From Stutzerimonas stutzeri (GTDB lineage: Bacteria; Pseudomonadota; Gammaproteobacteria; Pseudomonadales; Pseudomonadaceae): 64,000 bases of DNA. The first letter of the stretch is position 1. Each line of letters opens with the position of its first letter. Below the pieces are notes generated by a model. It was not told where the DNA came from, did not search any database, and saw nothing but the letters and a program-made list of their open reading frames with translations. The stretch is from assembly GCF_024448935.1 (NCBI RefSeq), contig NZ_JAMOIE010000009.1:21883-85882 (forward strand), read 5' to 3'. The position numbers were made by a program, and so were the translations under genes. Of this stretch, positions 18,046 through 29,720 are shown one piece after another.

Positions 18046-19422
18046 TCAGACGGTGTGCAGGTACCAGTTGTATTCGAGGTCGGAGATGGAGTGCTCGAAT
18101 TCTTCCAGCTCGCTTTCCTTGCAGGCCACGAAAATGTCGGTGTACTGCGGGCTGATGTAGCGCGCCAGGATCTCGCTGTCGTCCAGCTCGCGCAGCGCAT
18201 CGCGCAGGTTGGAGGGCAGGCTCGGCTCGACCTGCTCGTAGGAGTTGCCCTCGATCGGCTCGTCCGCTGCGATCTTGTTGGTCAGACCATGGTGAATGCC
18301 TGCTAGAACGCTGGCCAGCAGCAGATAGGGGTTGGCGTCTGCGCCGGCCACCCGATGCTCGATGCGCACGGCATCGGGGCTGTCGGTTGGCACGCGCAGC
18401 GCCACGGTGCGGTTGTCCAGGCCCCAGCAGGGCGCGTTCGGTACATAGAACTGGGCACCGAAGCGGCGATAGGAGTTCACGTTGGGGCAGAGGAAAGCCA
18501 TCGAGGCGGCCATGGTCTGCTGGATGCCGCCGATGGCGTGGCGCAGCGTTTCGCTTTCCAGCGGATTGCTGGTGGCGAAAATATTGTTGCCGTTCTTGTC
18601 CAGCAGCGAGATGTGCACGTGTAGCCCGTTGCCGGCCTGGCCCGGGTAGGGCTTGGCCATGAAGGTGGTGTCCATCTCGTGGTCGTAGGCGATGTTCTTG
18701 ATCAGCCGTTTGAGCAGCACCGCGTAGTCGCACGCCTTGATAGGGTCGGCGACGTGATGAAGGTTGACCTCGAACTGCGCCGGGGCGCTTTCCTTGACGA
18801 TGGCATCGGCGGGAATGCCCTGTTCCTTGGCGCCTTCGAGGACGTCCTGCAGGCAGTCGACGTACTCGTCCAGATCATCGATCAGGTAGACCTGGGTAGA
18901 GTGGGGGCGTTTGCCGGAGATGGGCGAACGTGGTGGTTGCGGACGACCGTTCACGTTTTCCTGGTCGATCAGGTAGAACTCCAGCTCGAACGCGGCGCAG
19001 ATGGTCAGGCCCAGTTCATCGAACTTGCTGACGACCTGACGCAGCACTTCCCGTGGATCGGCGAAAAATGGCGAGCCGTCCCGCTCGTGCATGGTCATCA
19101 GCAACTGGGCGGTGGGGCGTTTCTGCCAAGGTTCGTTGCTGAGCGTATTGGGAATGGGAAAACAGGTCCTGTCGGAGTCACCGATGTCCATTCCGAGGCC
19201 GGAGCTCTCCACGGTGATGCCGTTGATGTCCAGGGCGAACAGCGAGGCCGGCAGGTTGATGCCTTTTTCATACACCTTGTGCAGGCTGGCGCGCTCGATG
19301 CGCTTGCCCCGGACGACACCGTTCATGTCTGCGATCAGCAGGTCGACGTACTGGACCTCCGGGTGTTCCTTTAGAAATGCGTTCGCTTCGTTGAGCTGAA
19401 CGGCACGCGGCGGCGGAAGCAT
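18046..19422 (-). CDS. spuI: Gamma-glutamylpolyamine synthetase SpuI
   Basis: The 458-residue protein is a glutamine-synthetase-fold enzyme that ligates glutamate to putrescine or other polyamines, the first step of the gamma-glutamylation route. Seen: the N-terminal beta-grasp region DLLIADMNGVVRGK, catalytic-domain motifs AAFELEFYLID, GNGLHVHISLLD and RVAGADANPYLLLA. It is divergent from spuABCDEFGH exactly as in P. aeruginosa PAO1. It is paralogous to spuB (about 452 residues) but reads as a distinct subfamily. Confidence 0.93.
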   Translation of the reverse strand: MLPPPRAVQLNEANAFLKEHPEVQYVDLLIADMNGVVRGKRIERASLHKVYEKGINLPASLFALDINGITVESSGLGMDIGDSDRTCFPIPNTLSNEPWQKRPTAQLLMTMHERDGSPFFADPREVLRQVVSKFDELGLTICAAFELEFYLIDQENVNGRPQPPRSPISGKRPHSTQVYLIDDLDEYVDCLQDVLEGAKEQGIPADAIVKESAPAQFEVNLHHVADPIKACDYAVLLKRLIKNIAYDHEMDTTFMAKPYPGQAGNGLHVHISLLDKNGNNIFATSNPLESETLRHAIGGIQQTMAASMAFLCPNVNSYRRFGAQFYVPNAPCWGLDNRTVALRVPTDSPDAVRIEHRVAGADANPYLLLASVLAGIHHGLTNKIAADEPIEGNSYEQVEPSLPSNLRDALRELDDSEILARYISPQYTDIFVACKESELEEFEHSISDLEYNWYLHTV

Positions 19423-19451
19423 GATGAAGCACCTTAATTGTTAAAAATTTC

Positions 19452-19480
19452 AATCATCAAACAGCTTGTCTTGGAGTCAA
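19452..19480 (-). promoter_or_regulatory. Candidate spuI promoter
   Basis: On the minus strand TTGACT (complement of 19475-19480) and ATGATT (complement of 19452-19457) are separated by 17 bases, a fair sigma-70 match about 30 bases upstream of the spuI ATG. Confidence 0.35.
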
Positions 19481-19587
19481 TCGAAAAGCCCTGCTGCTGT
19501 CAATAGTGCCCCGAAATGCCTCTTCGAGGCCCGCGGTGGGCGTTTTCGGGGCAGTCCGGAGAACGATCGCGAAACGCTGACATGGCT

Positions 19588-19615
19588 TTGCGAAGCGGTA
19601 ACCCTCGGCTATTGT
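19588..19615 (+). promoter_or_regulatory. Candidate spuA operon promoter
   Basis: TTGCGA and TATTGT with a 16-base spacer lie about 60 bases upstream of the spuA ATG, in an AT-richer part of the divergent spuI-spuA spacer. The boxes are only moderate matches. Confidence 0.3.
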
Positions 19616-19673
19616 CTATAAAAACGAACAAGACTACTCTTCGAAGAGCCCCATCTGGAAAGACGAGTATCCC

Positions 19674-20420
19674 ATGCCTCGCGTGCCATTGATCGGCGTT
19701 TCCGCCTGTACCAGGCAGATCGGCCACCACAGCTTCCATATAGCCGGCGACAAGTACCTGCGCGCGGCGGCTGTAGCCGGCATGCCGCTGGTCATCCCGG
19801 CACTCGGCGATCTGATCGACCCGGCTGCATTACTGGATAGCGTAGACGGCCTGCTCTTTACCGGCTCACCATCCAACGTCGAACCGCACCATTATGGCGG
19901 CCCGGCCAGCACCGAGGGCACCGCCCATGACCCATCCCGTGATCAAGTGACGCTGCCGCTTATTCGTGCGGCGGTGGCTGCGGGTGTTCCCGTATTCGGC
20001 GTCTGCCGCGGGTTTCAGGAAATCAACGTCGCTTTTGGCGGCAGCCTGCATCAGGAGGTTCACGAGGCCGGGCCTTATGCCGATCACCGTGAGCGCGCCG
20101 AGGATCCAGTCGAGGTGCAGTACGGTCTAAGTCATCCGTTGCACGTCCAGCCGGGTGGATTGCTGCAGCGCCTCGGGTTACCCGCGCAGATTGACGTCAA
20201 TTCGCTGCATGGACAGGGCGTCGAGCGGCTCGGCGAGGGCTTGCGCATCGAGGCGCTGGCACCGGATGGGCTGATCGAGGCCTTTTCCGTCGAGGGGGCG
20301 CGCAGCTTTGCCCTTGGCGTGCAGTGGCATCCGGAATGGAAGGTGCATGAGCATCCTCATTACCTGGCGTTGTTCGAGGGCTTTGCCCGTGCCTGCCAGG
20401 AACGCGCGGGGCGGCGCTGA
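19674..20420 (+). CDS. spuA: Gamma-glutamyl-polyamine hydrolase SpuA
   Basis: The 248-residue class I glutamine-amidotransferase-like hydrolase (peptidase C26, PuuD type) releases glutamate from gamma-glutamylated polyamine products. The nucleophile is C111 in GVCRGFQEIN, with the catalytic histidine in GVQWHPEW near the C-terminus; DVNSLHGQGV is also family-typical. It opens the plus-strand spu operon, 45 bases before spuB. Confidence 0.94.
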   Translation: MPRVPLIGVSACTRQIGHHSFHIAGDKYLRAAAVAGMPLVIPALGDLIDPAALLDSVDGLLFTGSPSNVEPHHYGGPASTEGTAHDPSRDQVTLPLIRAAVAAGVPVFGVCRGFQEINVAFGGSLHQEVHEAGPYADHRERAEDPVEVQYGLSHPLHVQPGGLLQRLGLPAQIDVNSLHGQGVERLGEGLRIEALAPDGLIEAFSVEGARSFALGVQWHPEWKVHEHPHYLALFEGFARACQERAGRR

Positions 20421-20464
20421 GCGCGGGCCGACCGGTGCTCGTTTTCTTAATTTCTGAGGTCGAT

Positions 20465-21823
20465 ATGTCCAGCAAGCTCGACCAGCTCACCGGCTGGCTG
20501 AAAGAACGCAAGATCACCGAGGTGGAGTGCCTGATCAGCGACCTGACCGGCATCGCCCGCGGCAAGATCTCACCCACCAACAAGTTCCTCGACGAAAAAG
20601 GCATGCGCCTGCCGGAAAGCGTACTGTTGCAGACCGTGACTGGCGATTATGTAGAGGACGATATCTATTACGAGCTGCTCGATCCCGCCGATATCGACAT
20701 GTTCTGCCGGCCCGATCCGGGCGCGGTATTTCTTGTGCCATGGGCCATCGAGCCCACCGCGCAGGTGATCCACGACACCTACGACAAGATGGGCAATCCC
20801 ATCGAAATCTCGCCGCGCAATATCTTGAAGCGTGTGCTGAAGATGTACGCCGATAAAGGCTGGCAGCCCATCGTCGCACCGGAGATGGAGTTCTACCTGA
20901 CCAAGCGCTGCGAAGACCCGGACCTGCCGTTCCAGCCACCGATCGGGCGCTCGGGCCGGCAGGAGACGGGCCGGCAGTCGTTCTCCATCGATGCGGCCAA
21001 CGAGTTCGACCCGCTGTTCGAGGACATGTACGACTGGTGCGAGGCCCAGGGGCTGGATCTGGATACCCTGATCCATGAGGAAGGCACCGCGCAGATGGAA
21101 ATCAACTTCCGTCATGGCGAGGCGCTGCACCTGGCCGACCAGATCCTGGTGTTCAAGCGCACCATGCGTGAGGCGGCGCTCAAGCACAACGTCGCCGCCA
21201 CCTTCATGGCCAAGCCGATGACCGGCGAGCCGGGCAGCGCGATGCACCTGCACCAGAGCGTGGTGGATCTGGAGACCGGGCGTAATATCTTCTCCAGCAG
21301 CGACGGCACCATGAGCCAGCTGTTCCTGTACCACGTCGGCGGCCTGCAGAAATACATTCCCGAGCTGCTGCCGCTGTTCGCGCCGAACGTGAACTCCTTC
21401 CGCCGCTTCCTGCCCGACACCTCGGCACCGGTGAACGTCGAATGGGGCGAGGAGAACCGTACCGTCGGCCTGCGAGTGCCGGACTCCGATCCGCAGAACC
21501 GTCGCGTCGAGAACCGCTTGCCGGGCGCCGACGCCAACCCTTATCTGGCCATCGCCGCCAGCCTGCTGTGCGGCTACATCGGCATGGTCGAGGAGCTGCC
21601 GCCAAGTCAGCCGGTCAAGGGTCGCGGCTACGAGCGTCGCAATCTGCGCCTGCCGCTGACGCTGGAAGCGGCTTTGGAGCGGATGGAGAACTGCCGGGCG
21701 CTGGAGAAATACCTGAGCCCGAAATTCATCACCGGCTATATCGCGGTCAAGCGCGCCGAGCAGGAAAACTACCACCGGGTGATCAGCTCCTGGGAGCGGG
21801 AATTCCTGATGCTCTCGGTGTAA
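20465..21823 (+). CDS. spuB: Gamma-glutamylpolyamine synthetase SpuB
   Basis: This 452-residue glutamine-synthetase-like enzyme resembles SpuB/PuuA. The motifs DLTGIARGKI (N-terminal domain), APEMEFYLTK, GSAMHLHQSVVDL and RLPGADANPYLAIAAS are intact. ATG at 20465 is preferred over one at 20435 because GAGGT precedes it. It sits between spuA and spuC in the polyamine catabolic operon; polyamine specificity versus SpuI cannot be read here. Confidence 0.94.
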   Translation: MSSKLDQLTGWLKERKITEVECLISDLTGIARGKISPTNKFLDEKGMRLPESVLLQTVTGDYVEDDIYYELLDPADIDMFCRPDPGAVFLVPWAIEPTAQVIHDTYDKMGNPIEISPRNILKRVLKMYADKGWQPIVAPEMEFYLTKRCEDPDLPFQPPIGRSGRQETGRQSFSIDAANEFDPLFEDMYDWCEAQGLDLDTLIHEEGTAQMEINFRHGEALHLADQILVFKRTMREAALKHNVAATFMAKPMTGEPGSAMHLHQSVVDLETGRNIFSSSDGTMSQLFLYHVGGLQKYIPELLPLFAPNVNSFRRFLPDTSAPVNVEWGEENRTVGLRVPDSDPQNRRVENRLPGADANPYLAIAASLLCGYIGMVEELPPSQPVKGRGYERRNLRLPLTLEAALERMENCRALEKYLSPKFITGYIAVKRAEQENYHRVISSWEREFLMLSV

Positions 21824-21830
21824 ATAAAGC

Positions 21831-21849
21831 AGCCGGAAGCCGGGCTTTT
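21831..21849 (+). terminator. Weak intrinsic terminator or attenuator after spuB
   Basis: AGCCGG-AAG-CCGGGCT, with one bulged G, is followed by TTTT eight bases after the spuB stop. The stem is short, so it may only attenuate transcription before the repeat array and spuC. Confidence 0.35.
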
Positions 21850-21850
21850 G

Positions 21851-21968
21851 GCTTTGTGCTTTGTGCTTTGGCTTCAAGCTTCAGGCTTCAGGCTTCAGGC
21901 TTCAAGCTTCAAGCTTCAAGCTTCAGGCTTCAGGCTTCAGGCTTCAGGCTTCAGGCTTCAGGCTTCAA
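21851..21968. repeat. Heptanucleotide tandem repeat upstream of spuC
   Basis: Fourteen exact-length units (gcttcag or gcttcaa) run uninterrupted from 21871 to 21968, preceded by two and a half gctttgt heptamers from 21851. The array fills almost all of the spuB-spuC spacer and ends 29 bases before the spuC ATG. A 7-base period makes copy-number change likely by slippage and would alter spacing and any mRNA structure ahead of spuC. Confidence 0.95.
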
Positions 21969-21997
21969 GCTTACGAACCAATATAAAGAGGCGACCG

Positions 21998-23356
21998 ATG
22001 AGCGATACGCAAACCCAGCAATGGCAAGCCCTGAGCCGCGACCATCACCTGCCGCCGTTCACCGATTTCAAAGCGCTCAATGCCAAGGGCACGCGCATCA
22101 TTACCCGGGGTGAAGGCGTCTATCTCTGGGACAGCGAAGGCCACAAGATCCTCGATGCGATGGCCGGGCTCTGGTGCGTCAACCTCGGTTATGGCCGGGA
22201 AGAACTGGTGCAGGCGGCCACCAGGCAGATGCGCGAACTGCCCTACTACAACCTGTTTTTCCAGACCGCCCACCCGCCGGCGCTGGCACTGGCCAAGGCC
22301 ATCGCCGAGATCGCGCCGGAAGGCATGAACCATGTGTTCTTCACCGGCTCCGGTTCGGAAGCCAACGACACCGTGCTGCGCATGGTGCGCCACTATTGGG
22401 CGATCAAGGGGCAGCCGCAGAAGAAGGTGGTGATCGGCCGCTGGAACGGCTACCACGGCTCGACCATCGCCGGCGCCAGCCTTGGCGGCATGAAGGCCAT
22501 GCACGAACAGGGCGACGGTCCGATCCCGGGGATCGAGCACATCGACCAACCTTATTGGTTCGGCGAGGGCGGCGATCTGGACCCCGAGGAATTCGGCGTC
22601 CGTGTGGCCGAACAGCTGGAGCGCAAAATTCTTGAGGTGGGTGAGGACAAGGTCGCCGCCTTCATCGCCGAACCGATCCAGGGCGCCGGCGGCGTGATCA
22701 TCCCGCCGGACAGCTACTGGCCGAAGATTCGCGAGATCCTCGCCCGCTACGACATCCTGTTCATTGCCGACGAAGTCATCTGCGGCTTCGGTCGCACCGG
22801 CGAGTGGTTCGGCAGCGACTACTACGGCAATGCGCCGGACCTGATGCCCATCGCCAAGGGCCTGACCTCCGGCTACCTGCCCATGGGGGGCGTGGTGGTA
22901 CGCGACGAAGTGGTGCATACCCTCAACGAAGGCGGCGAGTTCTATCACGGCTTCACCTATTCCGGGCACCCGGTGGCGGCTGCGGTGGCGCTGGAGAACA
23001 TCCGCATCCTGCGCGAAGAGCAGATCGTCGAGCGGGTCAAGACCAAGACGGCACCCTATTTGCAGTCTCGCTGGCGCGAGCTGGTCGAACACCCGTTGGT
23101 GGGCGAGGCCCGTGGCGTCGGCATGCTCGGCGCGCTGGAGCTGGTGAAGAACAAGAAGACCCGCGAGCGTTTCGCCGATCCGGGCGTGGGCATGCTCTGC
23201 CGCGAGCACTGCTTCCGCAACGGTCTGGTGATGCGCGCAGTCGGTGACACCATGATCATTTCGCCACCGCTGGTGATCAGTGCGGAGCAGATCGACGAGT
23301 TGATCGGCAAGGTCAGGCTGTGCCTGGACGCGACGGCCCGGGATGCCCTGGGCTAA
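21998..23356 (+). CDS. spuC: Polyamine:pyruvate aminotransferase SpuC
   Basis: The 452-residue class III PLP-dependent aminotransferase converts putrescine (and related polyamines) to aminoaldehydes with pyruvate as acceptor. The PLP lysine is K287 in [49 protein letters not shown] and [14 protein letters not shown] are the other class III motifs. ATG at 21998 has AAAGAGG upstream. The reading frame stays open upstream through the heptamer array, which would encode LQASGFR-type repeats, but the ribosome site supports the internal start. Confidence 0.95.
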   Translation: MSDTQTQQWQALSRDHHLPPFTDFKALNAKGTRIITRGEGVYLWDSEGHKILDAMAGLWCVNLGYGREELVQAATRQMRELPYYNLFFQTAHPPALALAKAIAEIAPEGMNHVFFTGSGSEANDTVLRMVRHYWAIKGQPQKKVVIGRWNGYHGSTIAGASLGGMKAMHEQGDGPIPGIEHIDQPYWFGEGGDLDPEEFGVRVAEQLERKILEVGEDKVAAFIAEPIQGAGGVIIPPDSYWPKIREILARYDILFIADEVICGFGRTGEWFGSDYYGNAPDLMPIAKGLTSGYLPMGGVVVRDEVVHTLNEGGEFYHGFTYSGHPVAAAVALENIRILREEQIVERVKTKTAPYLQSRWRELVEHPLVGEARGVGMLGALELVKNKKTRERFADPGVGMLCREHCFRNGLVMRAVGDTMIISPPLVISAEQIDELIGKVRLCLDATARDALG

Positions 23357-23396
23357 GGCTGTCGATTGTGTGGCCGGCATGCGTTGGGCTTGTTGA

Positions 23397-24643
<1,247 letters not shown>

Positions 24644-24650
24644 TCCAGCC

Positions 24651-24685
24651 GCCTCGCCAGGTCTGCTTGCGGGCCTGTGCGAGGC
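24651..24685. promoter_or_regulatory. Hairpin between spuD and spuE
   Basis: Inverted arms gcctcgccagg (24651-24661) and cctgtgcgaggc (24674-24685, one bulge) form a strong stem eight bases after the spuD stop, within a 223-base spacer. No T-run follows, so it is more likely an RNA-stability or partial-termination element than a full terminator. Confidence 0.5.
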
Positions 24686-24836
24686 CTCATCATCGGTGCC
24701 TCCAAGGGCTGGTTCGGATTTGCAAATCTGGCGTGCGGTCTGGCTGTAGCGCACCCTTTGAGCCTGACCGTCTCGCCAACGCGCCGGTTGATCTTTAGAG
24801 GTTTTTCCAATCAACAGCCCGCCGTTTGCCCACTGA

Positions 24837-25952
<1,116 letters not shown>

Positions 25953-26056
25953 CGATACCGGGCACGCCGGGGCCGATTGCGGTTTCCCGTCGCGCCCTTA
26001 CACGATGCTGTTCCCCGGCGCCGTCCGGGCCCATTATTTCAATCGGGAGTTCGTGC

Positions 26057-27208
26057 ATGGCCGTTGCCTCCAGCGCCTACAAAAAGGCCCTCAGCGGTGA
26101 GAGCCAGAACAAGCAGGTGCTGCTGAAGATCGACCGCGTCACCAAGAAGTTCGACGAAACGGTAGCGGTCGATGATGTCTCGCTGAGCATCCGTCAGGGT
26201 GAGATATTCGCCCTGCTCGGTGGCTCGGGTTCGGGCAAGTCCACCTTGCTGCGCATGCTGGCTGGGTTCGAGCGGCCGACGGAGGGGCGGATCTTCCTCG
26301 ACGGTCAGGACATCACCGACATGCCGCCGTACGAGCGGTCGATCAACATGATGTTCCAGTCCTATGCACTGTTCCCGCACATGAGCGTGGAGCAGAACAT
26401 CGCCTTCGGCCTCAAGCAGGACGGACTGTCCAAGGATGAGGTAAAGACCCGCGTCGATGAAATGCTGACGCTGGTACAGATGAGCCAGTACGCCAGGCGC
26501 AAGCCGCATCAGCTGTCCGGCGGCCAGCGCCAGCGCGTGGCACTGGCCCGCTCGCTGGCCAAGCGCCCGAAGCTGCTGCTGCTCGACGAACCCATGGGTG
26601 CGCTGGACAAGAAGCTGCGCTCGCAGATGCAGCTGGAGCTGGTGCAGATCATCGAGCGCGTCGGCGTAACCTGCGTGATGGTCACCCACGACCAGGAAGA
26701 GGCCATGACCATGGCCGAGCGCATCGCCATCATGCATCTCGGCTGGATCGCTCAGGTCGGCAGCCCGATGGACATCTACGAGACCCCGGCGAGCCGCTTG
26801 GTCTGCGAGTTCATCGGCAACGTCAACCTGTTCGATGGCGAGCTGATCGAAGACGCCGAGGACCATGCGGTGATCGACTGTGCGCAACTGGAGCGGCCGA
26901 TCTATGTCGGCCATGGCATCAGTACCCGCGCCGAGGACAAGCGTGTGACCTACGCCCTGCGCCCGGAGAAGCTGTTGATGAGCCTGGACAAGCCGGTGCT
27001 CGAGCTGGCCGGGTACAACTGGGTGCAGGGCGTGGTGCACGACATCGCCTACCTCGGCGGCCACTCGGTGTACTACATCAAGCTGGAGTCGGGGGTGCTG
27101 CTGCAGGCGTTCGTCGCCAACGCCGAACGCCATGTGAAATGGCCGACCTGGGAAGAGCAGGTCTACCTGCACTGGCTCAGCGACAGCGGCGTGGTACTGC
27201 AGGCATGA
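26057..27208 (+). CDS. spuF: Polyamine ABC importer ATPase SpuF
   Basis: The 383-residue PotA/PotG-type ATPase has Walker A GGSGSGKST (K61), signature LSGGQRQR, Walker B LLLLDEP and a C-terminal TOBE domain (VTYALRPEKLLMSL). It powers polyamine uptake through SpuG and SpuH. The stop overlaps the spuG start by four bases (ATGA). Confidence 0.95.
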   Translation: MAVASSAYKKALSGESQNKQVLLKIDRVTKKFDETVAVDDVSLSIRQGEIFALLGGSGSGKSTLLRMLAGFERPTEGRIFLDGQDITDMPPYERSINMMFQSYALFPHMSVEQNIAFGLKQDGLSKDEVKTRVDEMLTLVQMSQYARRKPHQLSGGQRQRVALARSLAKRPKLLLLDEPMGALDKKLRSQMQLELVQIIERVGVTCVMVTHDQEEAMTMAERIAIMHLGWIAQVGSPMDIYETPASRLVCEFIGNVNLFDGELIEDAEDHAVIDCAQLERPIYVGHGISTRAEDKRVTYALRPEKLLMSLDKPVLELAGYNWVQGVVHDIAYLGGHSVYYIKLESGVLLQAFVANAERHVKWPTWEEQVYLHWLSDSGVVLQA

Positions 27209-28101
27209 GCCGGGTACGGCTGAACGGCGGGCGCCGACTGGTCATCGGCGTTCCCTTCCTGTGGCTGTTCCTGTTTTTCCTGCTGCCGTTCGCCATCGTC
27301 CTGAAGATCAGCTTTTCCGAGGCGGATGTGGCAATTCCACCGTATACGCAGATCTATACGTACGCCGAGCAGCAGCTGCAAGTGGTGATCAATCTCGGCA
27401 ACTACATCTTCCTCAGCGAGGACGATCTGTACTGGGCGGCCTACGCCGGCTCGCTGCGCATTGCCTTCTTCGGCACGCTGATCTGCCTGCTGGTGGGCTA
27501 TCCGATGGCCTACGCTATCGCTCGAGCACGCAAGGACCTGCAGACCGTGCTGCTGCTGCTGATCATGATGCCGACCTGGACGGCGATCCTGATCCGCGTC
27601 TATGCCTGGATGGGCATTCTCAGCAGCAACGGCATTCTCAACGGCCTTTTGCAGGGCCTGGGCCTGATCGACGAACCGCTGCGCATCCTCAACACCGATC
27701 TCGCCGTCTACATCGGCGTGGTGTATTCCTACCTGCCGTTCATGATCCTGCCGCTGTACGCCAACCTGGCGAAGCATGACCTCAGCCTGTTGGAGGCTGC
27801 GTCCGACCTGGGCGCTCGCAATTTGACCAGTTTCTGGAAAATCACGGTGCCGCTGTCGAAGAACGGCATCATCGCCGGCTGCATGCTGGTATTCATTCCG
27901 GTGGTGGGCGAGTTCGTCATCCCCGAGCTGCTCGGCGGGCCGGAGACGCTGATGATCGGCAAGGTGCTGTGGCAGGAGTTCTTCAATAACCGCGACTGGC
28001 CGGTAGCGTCTGCACTGGCGGTGGTGATGTTGGCGATCCTGTTGGTGCCGATCATTCTGTTCAACCGCAACCAAACCAAGGAACTGGAGGGCAAGCTATG
28101 A
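27205..28101 (+). CDS. spuG: Polyamine ABC importer permease SpuG
   Basis: The 298-residue PotB/PotH-type permease has about six membrane segments and the EAA-type loop LLEAASDLGARNLTSFWKITVPLSKNGI. ATG at 27205 overlaps the spuF stop; a longer frame into spuF is a shadow. The stop overlaps spuH by four bases. Confidence 0.95.
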   Translation: MSRVRLNGGRRLVIGVPFLWLFLFFLLPFAIVLKISFSEADVAIPPYTQIYTYAEQQLQVVINLGNYIFLSEDDLYWAAYAGSLRIAFFGTLICLLVGYPMAYAIARARKDLQTVLLLLIMMPTWTAILIRVYAWMGILSSNGILNGLLQGLGLIDEPLRILNTDLAVYIGVVYSYLPFMILPLYANLAKHDLSLLEAASDLGARNLTSFWKITVPLSKNGIIAGCMLVFIPVVGEFVIPELLGGPETLMIGKVLWQEFFNNRDWPVASALAVVMLAILLVPIILFNRNQTKELEGKL

Positions 28102-29000
28102 AGCGTTACAGCTTTTCCAACCTGATCCTGTTCCTCGGGTTGTTGTTCATCTACCTGCCCATGGTGCTGCTGGTCATCTACTCCTTCAATGCCTCGCGGC
28201 TGGTAACGGTGTGGGGCGGCTGGTCGCTGAAGTGGTACGCGGGTTTGCTGGACAACAGGCAGTTGATGGGCGCGGTCATGCGGTCGCTGGAGATCGCTTT
28301 CTACACCGCCATTGCCGCGGTTGCGCTGGGCACCATGGCCGCCTTCGTGCTGACGCGAATACCCAACTTTCGCGGGCGCACCGTGTTTGGCGGTCTGGTC
28401 ACGGCGCCGCTGGTGATGCCGGAAGTGATCACCGGTCTGTCGTTGCTGCTCTTGTTCGTGGCCATGGCGCAGCTGATCGGCTGGCCCGCCCAGCGCGGCA
28501 TCGTCACCATCTGGATCGCCCATACCACCTTCTGCTCGGCCTATGTCGCCGTGGTCGTGATGGCGAGGCTGCGTGAACTTGACCAGTCCATCGAGGAAGC
28601 AGCGATGGACCTCGGGGCACGGCCCTGGAAGGTGTTTTTCCTGATCACCATGCCGATGATCGCGCCGTCACTGGCGGCCGGTGGCATGCTCTCGTTCGCC
28701 CTGTCGCTGGATGATCTGGTCCTGGCCAGCTTCGTCTCCGGTCCAGGCGCAACGACGCTGCCGATGGAGATTTTCTCGGCGGTGCGCCTGGGTGTGAAGC
28801 CGGAGATCAACGCCGTTGCCAGCCTGATCCTGCTGGTGGTGTCGCTGGCGACCTTCATTGCCTGGTACATCGGCCGTCGCGCCGAGAAGCGCCGTGTACG
28901 TGCGATGCGCCAGGCAATGGATGACAACAATGCCAACCCGACCTGGCGTCAGGTGATCGACAGTCGCAAGGTAATGACGCCACCCACGGCGCACAGCTGA
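28098..29000 (+). CDS. spuH: Polyamine ABC importer permease SpuH
   Basis: The 300-residue PotC/PotI-type permease pairs with SpuG. Six or so membrane segments and the loop IEEAAMDLGARPWKVFFLITMPMIAPSL are visible, with a charged cytoplasmic tail of about 40 residues. It closes the spu operon, converging on the DUF6436 gene 16 bases away. Confidence 0.95.
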   Translation: MKRYSFSNLILFLGLLFIYLPMVLLVIYSFNASRLVTVWGGWSLKWYAGLLDNRQLMGAVMRSLEIAFYTAIAAVALGTMAAFVLTRIPNFRGRTVFGGLVTAPLVMPEVITGLSLLLLFVAMAQLIGWPAQRGIVTIWIAHTTFCSAYVAVVVMARLRELDQSIEEAAMDLGARPWKVFFLITMPMIAPSLAAGGMLSFALSLDDLVLASFVSGPGATTLPMEIFSAVRLGVKPEINAVASLILLVVSLATFIAWYIGRRAEKRRVRAMRQAMDDNNANPTWRQVIDSRKVMTPPTAHS

Positions 29001-29016
29001 CCGGCGCTGCTGGCGC

Positions 29017-29634
29017 TCAGCGCTCAGCCGTTGACCGCTGGTTTGCCGAGGATTCAGCGACCGGCGAAGGCGCCCAGTCACAGAAACAACCTACCGCGAG
29101 CGAGTGCGTCGCCTTGACCTGGCGGCCAGCCAGCACGGCCTCGAGGACGGGCTCGATGAAGCTGTTGTCGGAGCTGCACACGGCCCCTTCGCTATAGGGG
29201 CCGATGTATACCAGTCGTCCATCGGCATCCCAGATCCCAACCGCCGGACTGGCGGGCAGGCTGCTGGCCCCCGGCAGATCGGCGAGCGCCTGCAGACCGG
29301 CCAGCTGGTCCGGCAAGCGGCCCTGGCTACCCGGCTTTTGCAACGAATAAAAGCTGACGCCCCGCCTACCGAAGCGTTGCACCAGCTCGGCCAGGTGTTG
29401 CTGGTTGCCTGCATTGCAGGGGCAGGCCGGATCCCAGAAGTGCACCACACGAACCGGCCCGGCGCCGCTCAGCGGCTCGGGCAATGCCAGCTGATCGCCA
29501 AAGAACAGCTCGGCCCGCTCGTTCTCGAACGGTCGCAGGTAGCGCGCCTCGAACCACCAGAAGGCAGCCAGCATGGCGCCACCCCAGAGCAGGGCAACGA
29601 GCGCTGCAATCAGATATTTGTTGCGTGCGGACAT
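29017..29634 (-). CDS. DUF6436 membrane-anchored thioredoxin-like protein
   Basis: The 205-residue protein has one N-terminal membrane anchor (about residues 8-28) and a periplasmic thioredoxin-like domain with WDPACPCNAGNQQHL in the active-site position and a second cysteine pair region CFC near the C-terminus. The CPC arrangement differs from classical CxxC. Role unknown; a thiol-redox or metal function is possible. MSARNKYL at 29634 is chosen because hydrophobic anchor length then fits; a longer frame begins at 29709. Confidence 0.75.
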   Translation of the reverse strand: MSARNKYLIAALVALLWGGAMLAAFWWFEARYLRPFENERAELFFGDQLALPEPLSGAGPVRVVHFWDPACPCNAGNQQHLAELVQRFGRRGVSFYSLQKPGSQGRLPDQLAGLQALADLPGASSLPASPAVGIWDADGRLVYIGPYSEGAVCSSDNSFIEPVLEAVLAGRQVKATHSLAVGCFCDWAPSPVAESSANQRSTAER

Positions 29635-29720
29635 GATGGGGCTCTTGGATGGATGCACCAGCTTGCCACGTCGCGCTGCAGAGCTGAATATCTCGCTTAC
29701 TCCTAGCAAGAAAACCGCTC

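Noticed and set aside
21851..21968. Possible CRISPR array
   Set aside because: The repeat period is seven bases with no spacers and no cas genes nearby; it is a simple tandem repeat.
21848..21997. Extended N-terminus of SpuC through the repeat array
   Set aside because: The extension is just translated heptamers ([11 protein letters not shown]); a good ribosome site precedes the ATG at 21998 and the class III aminotransferase N-terminus fits there.
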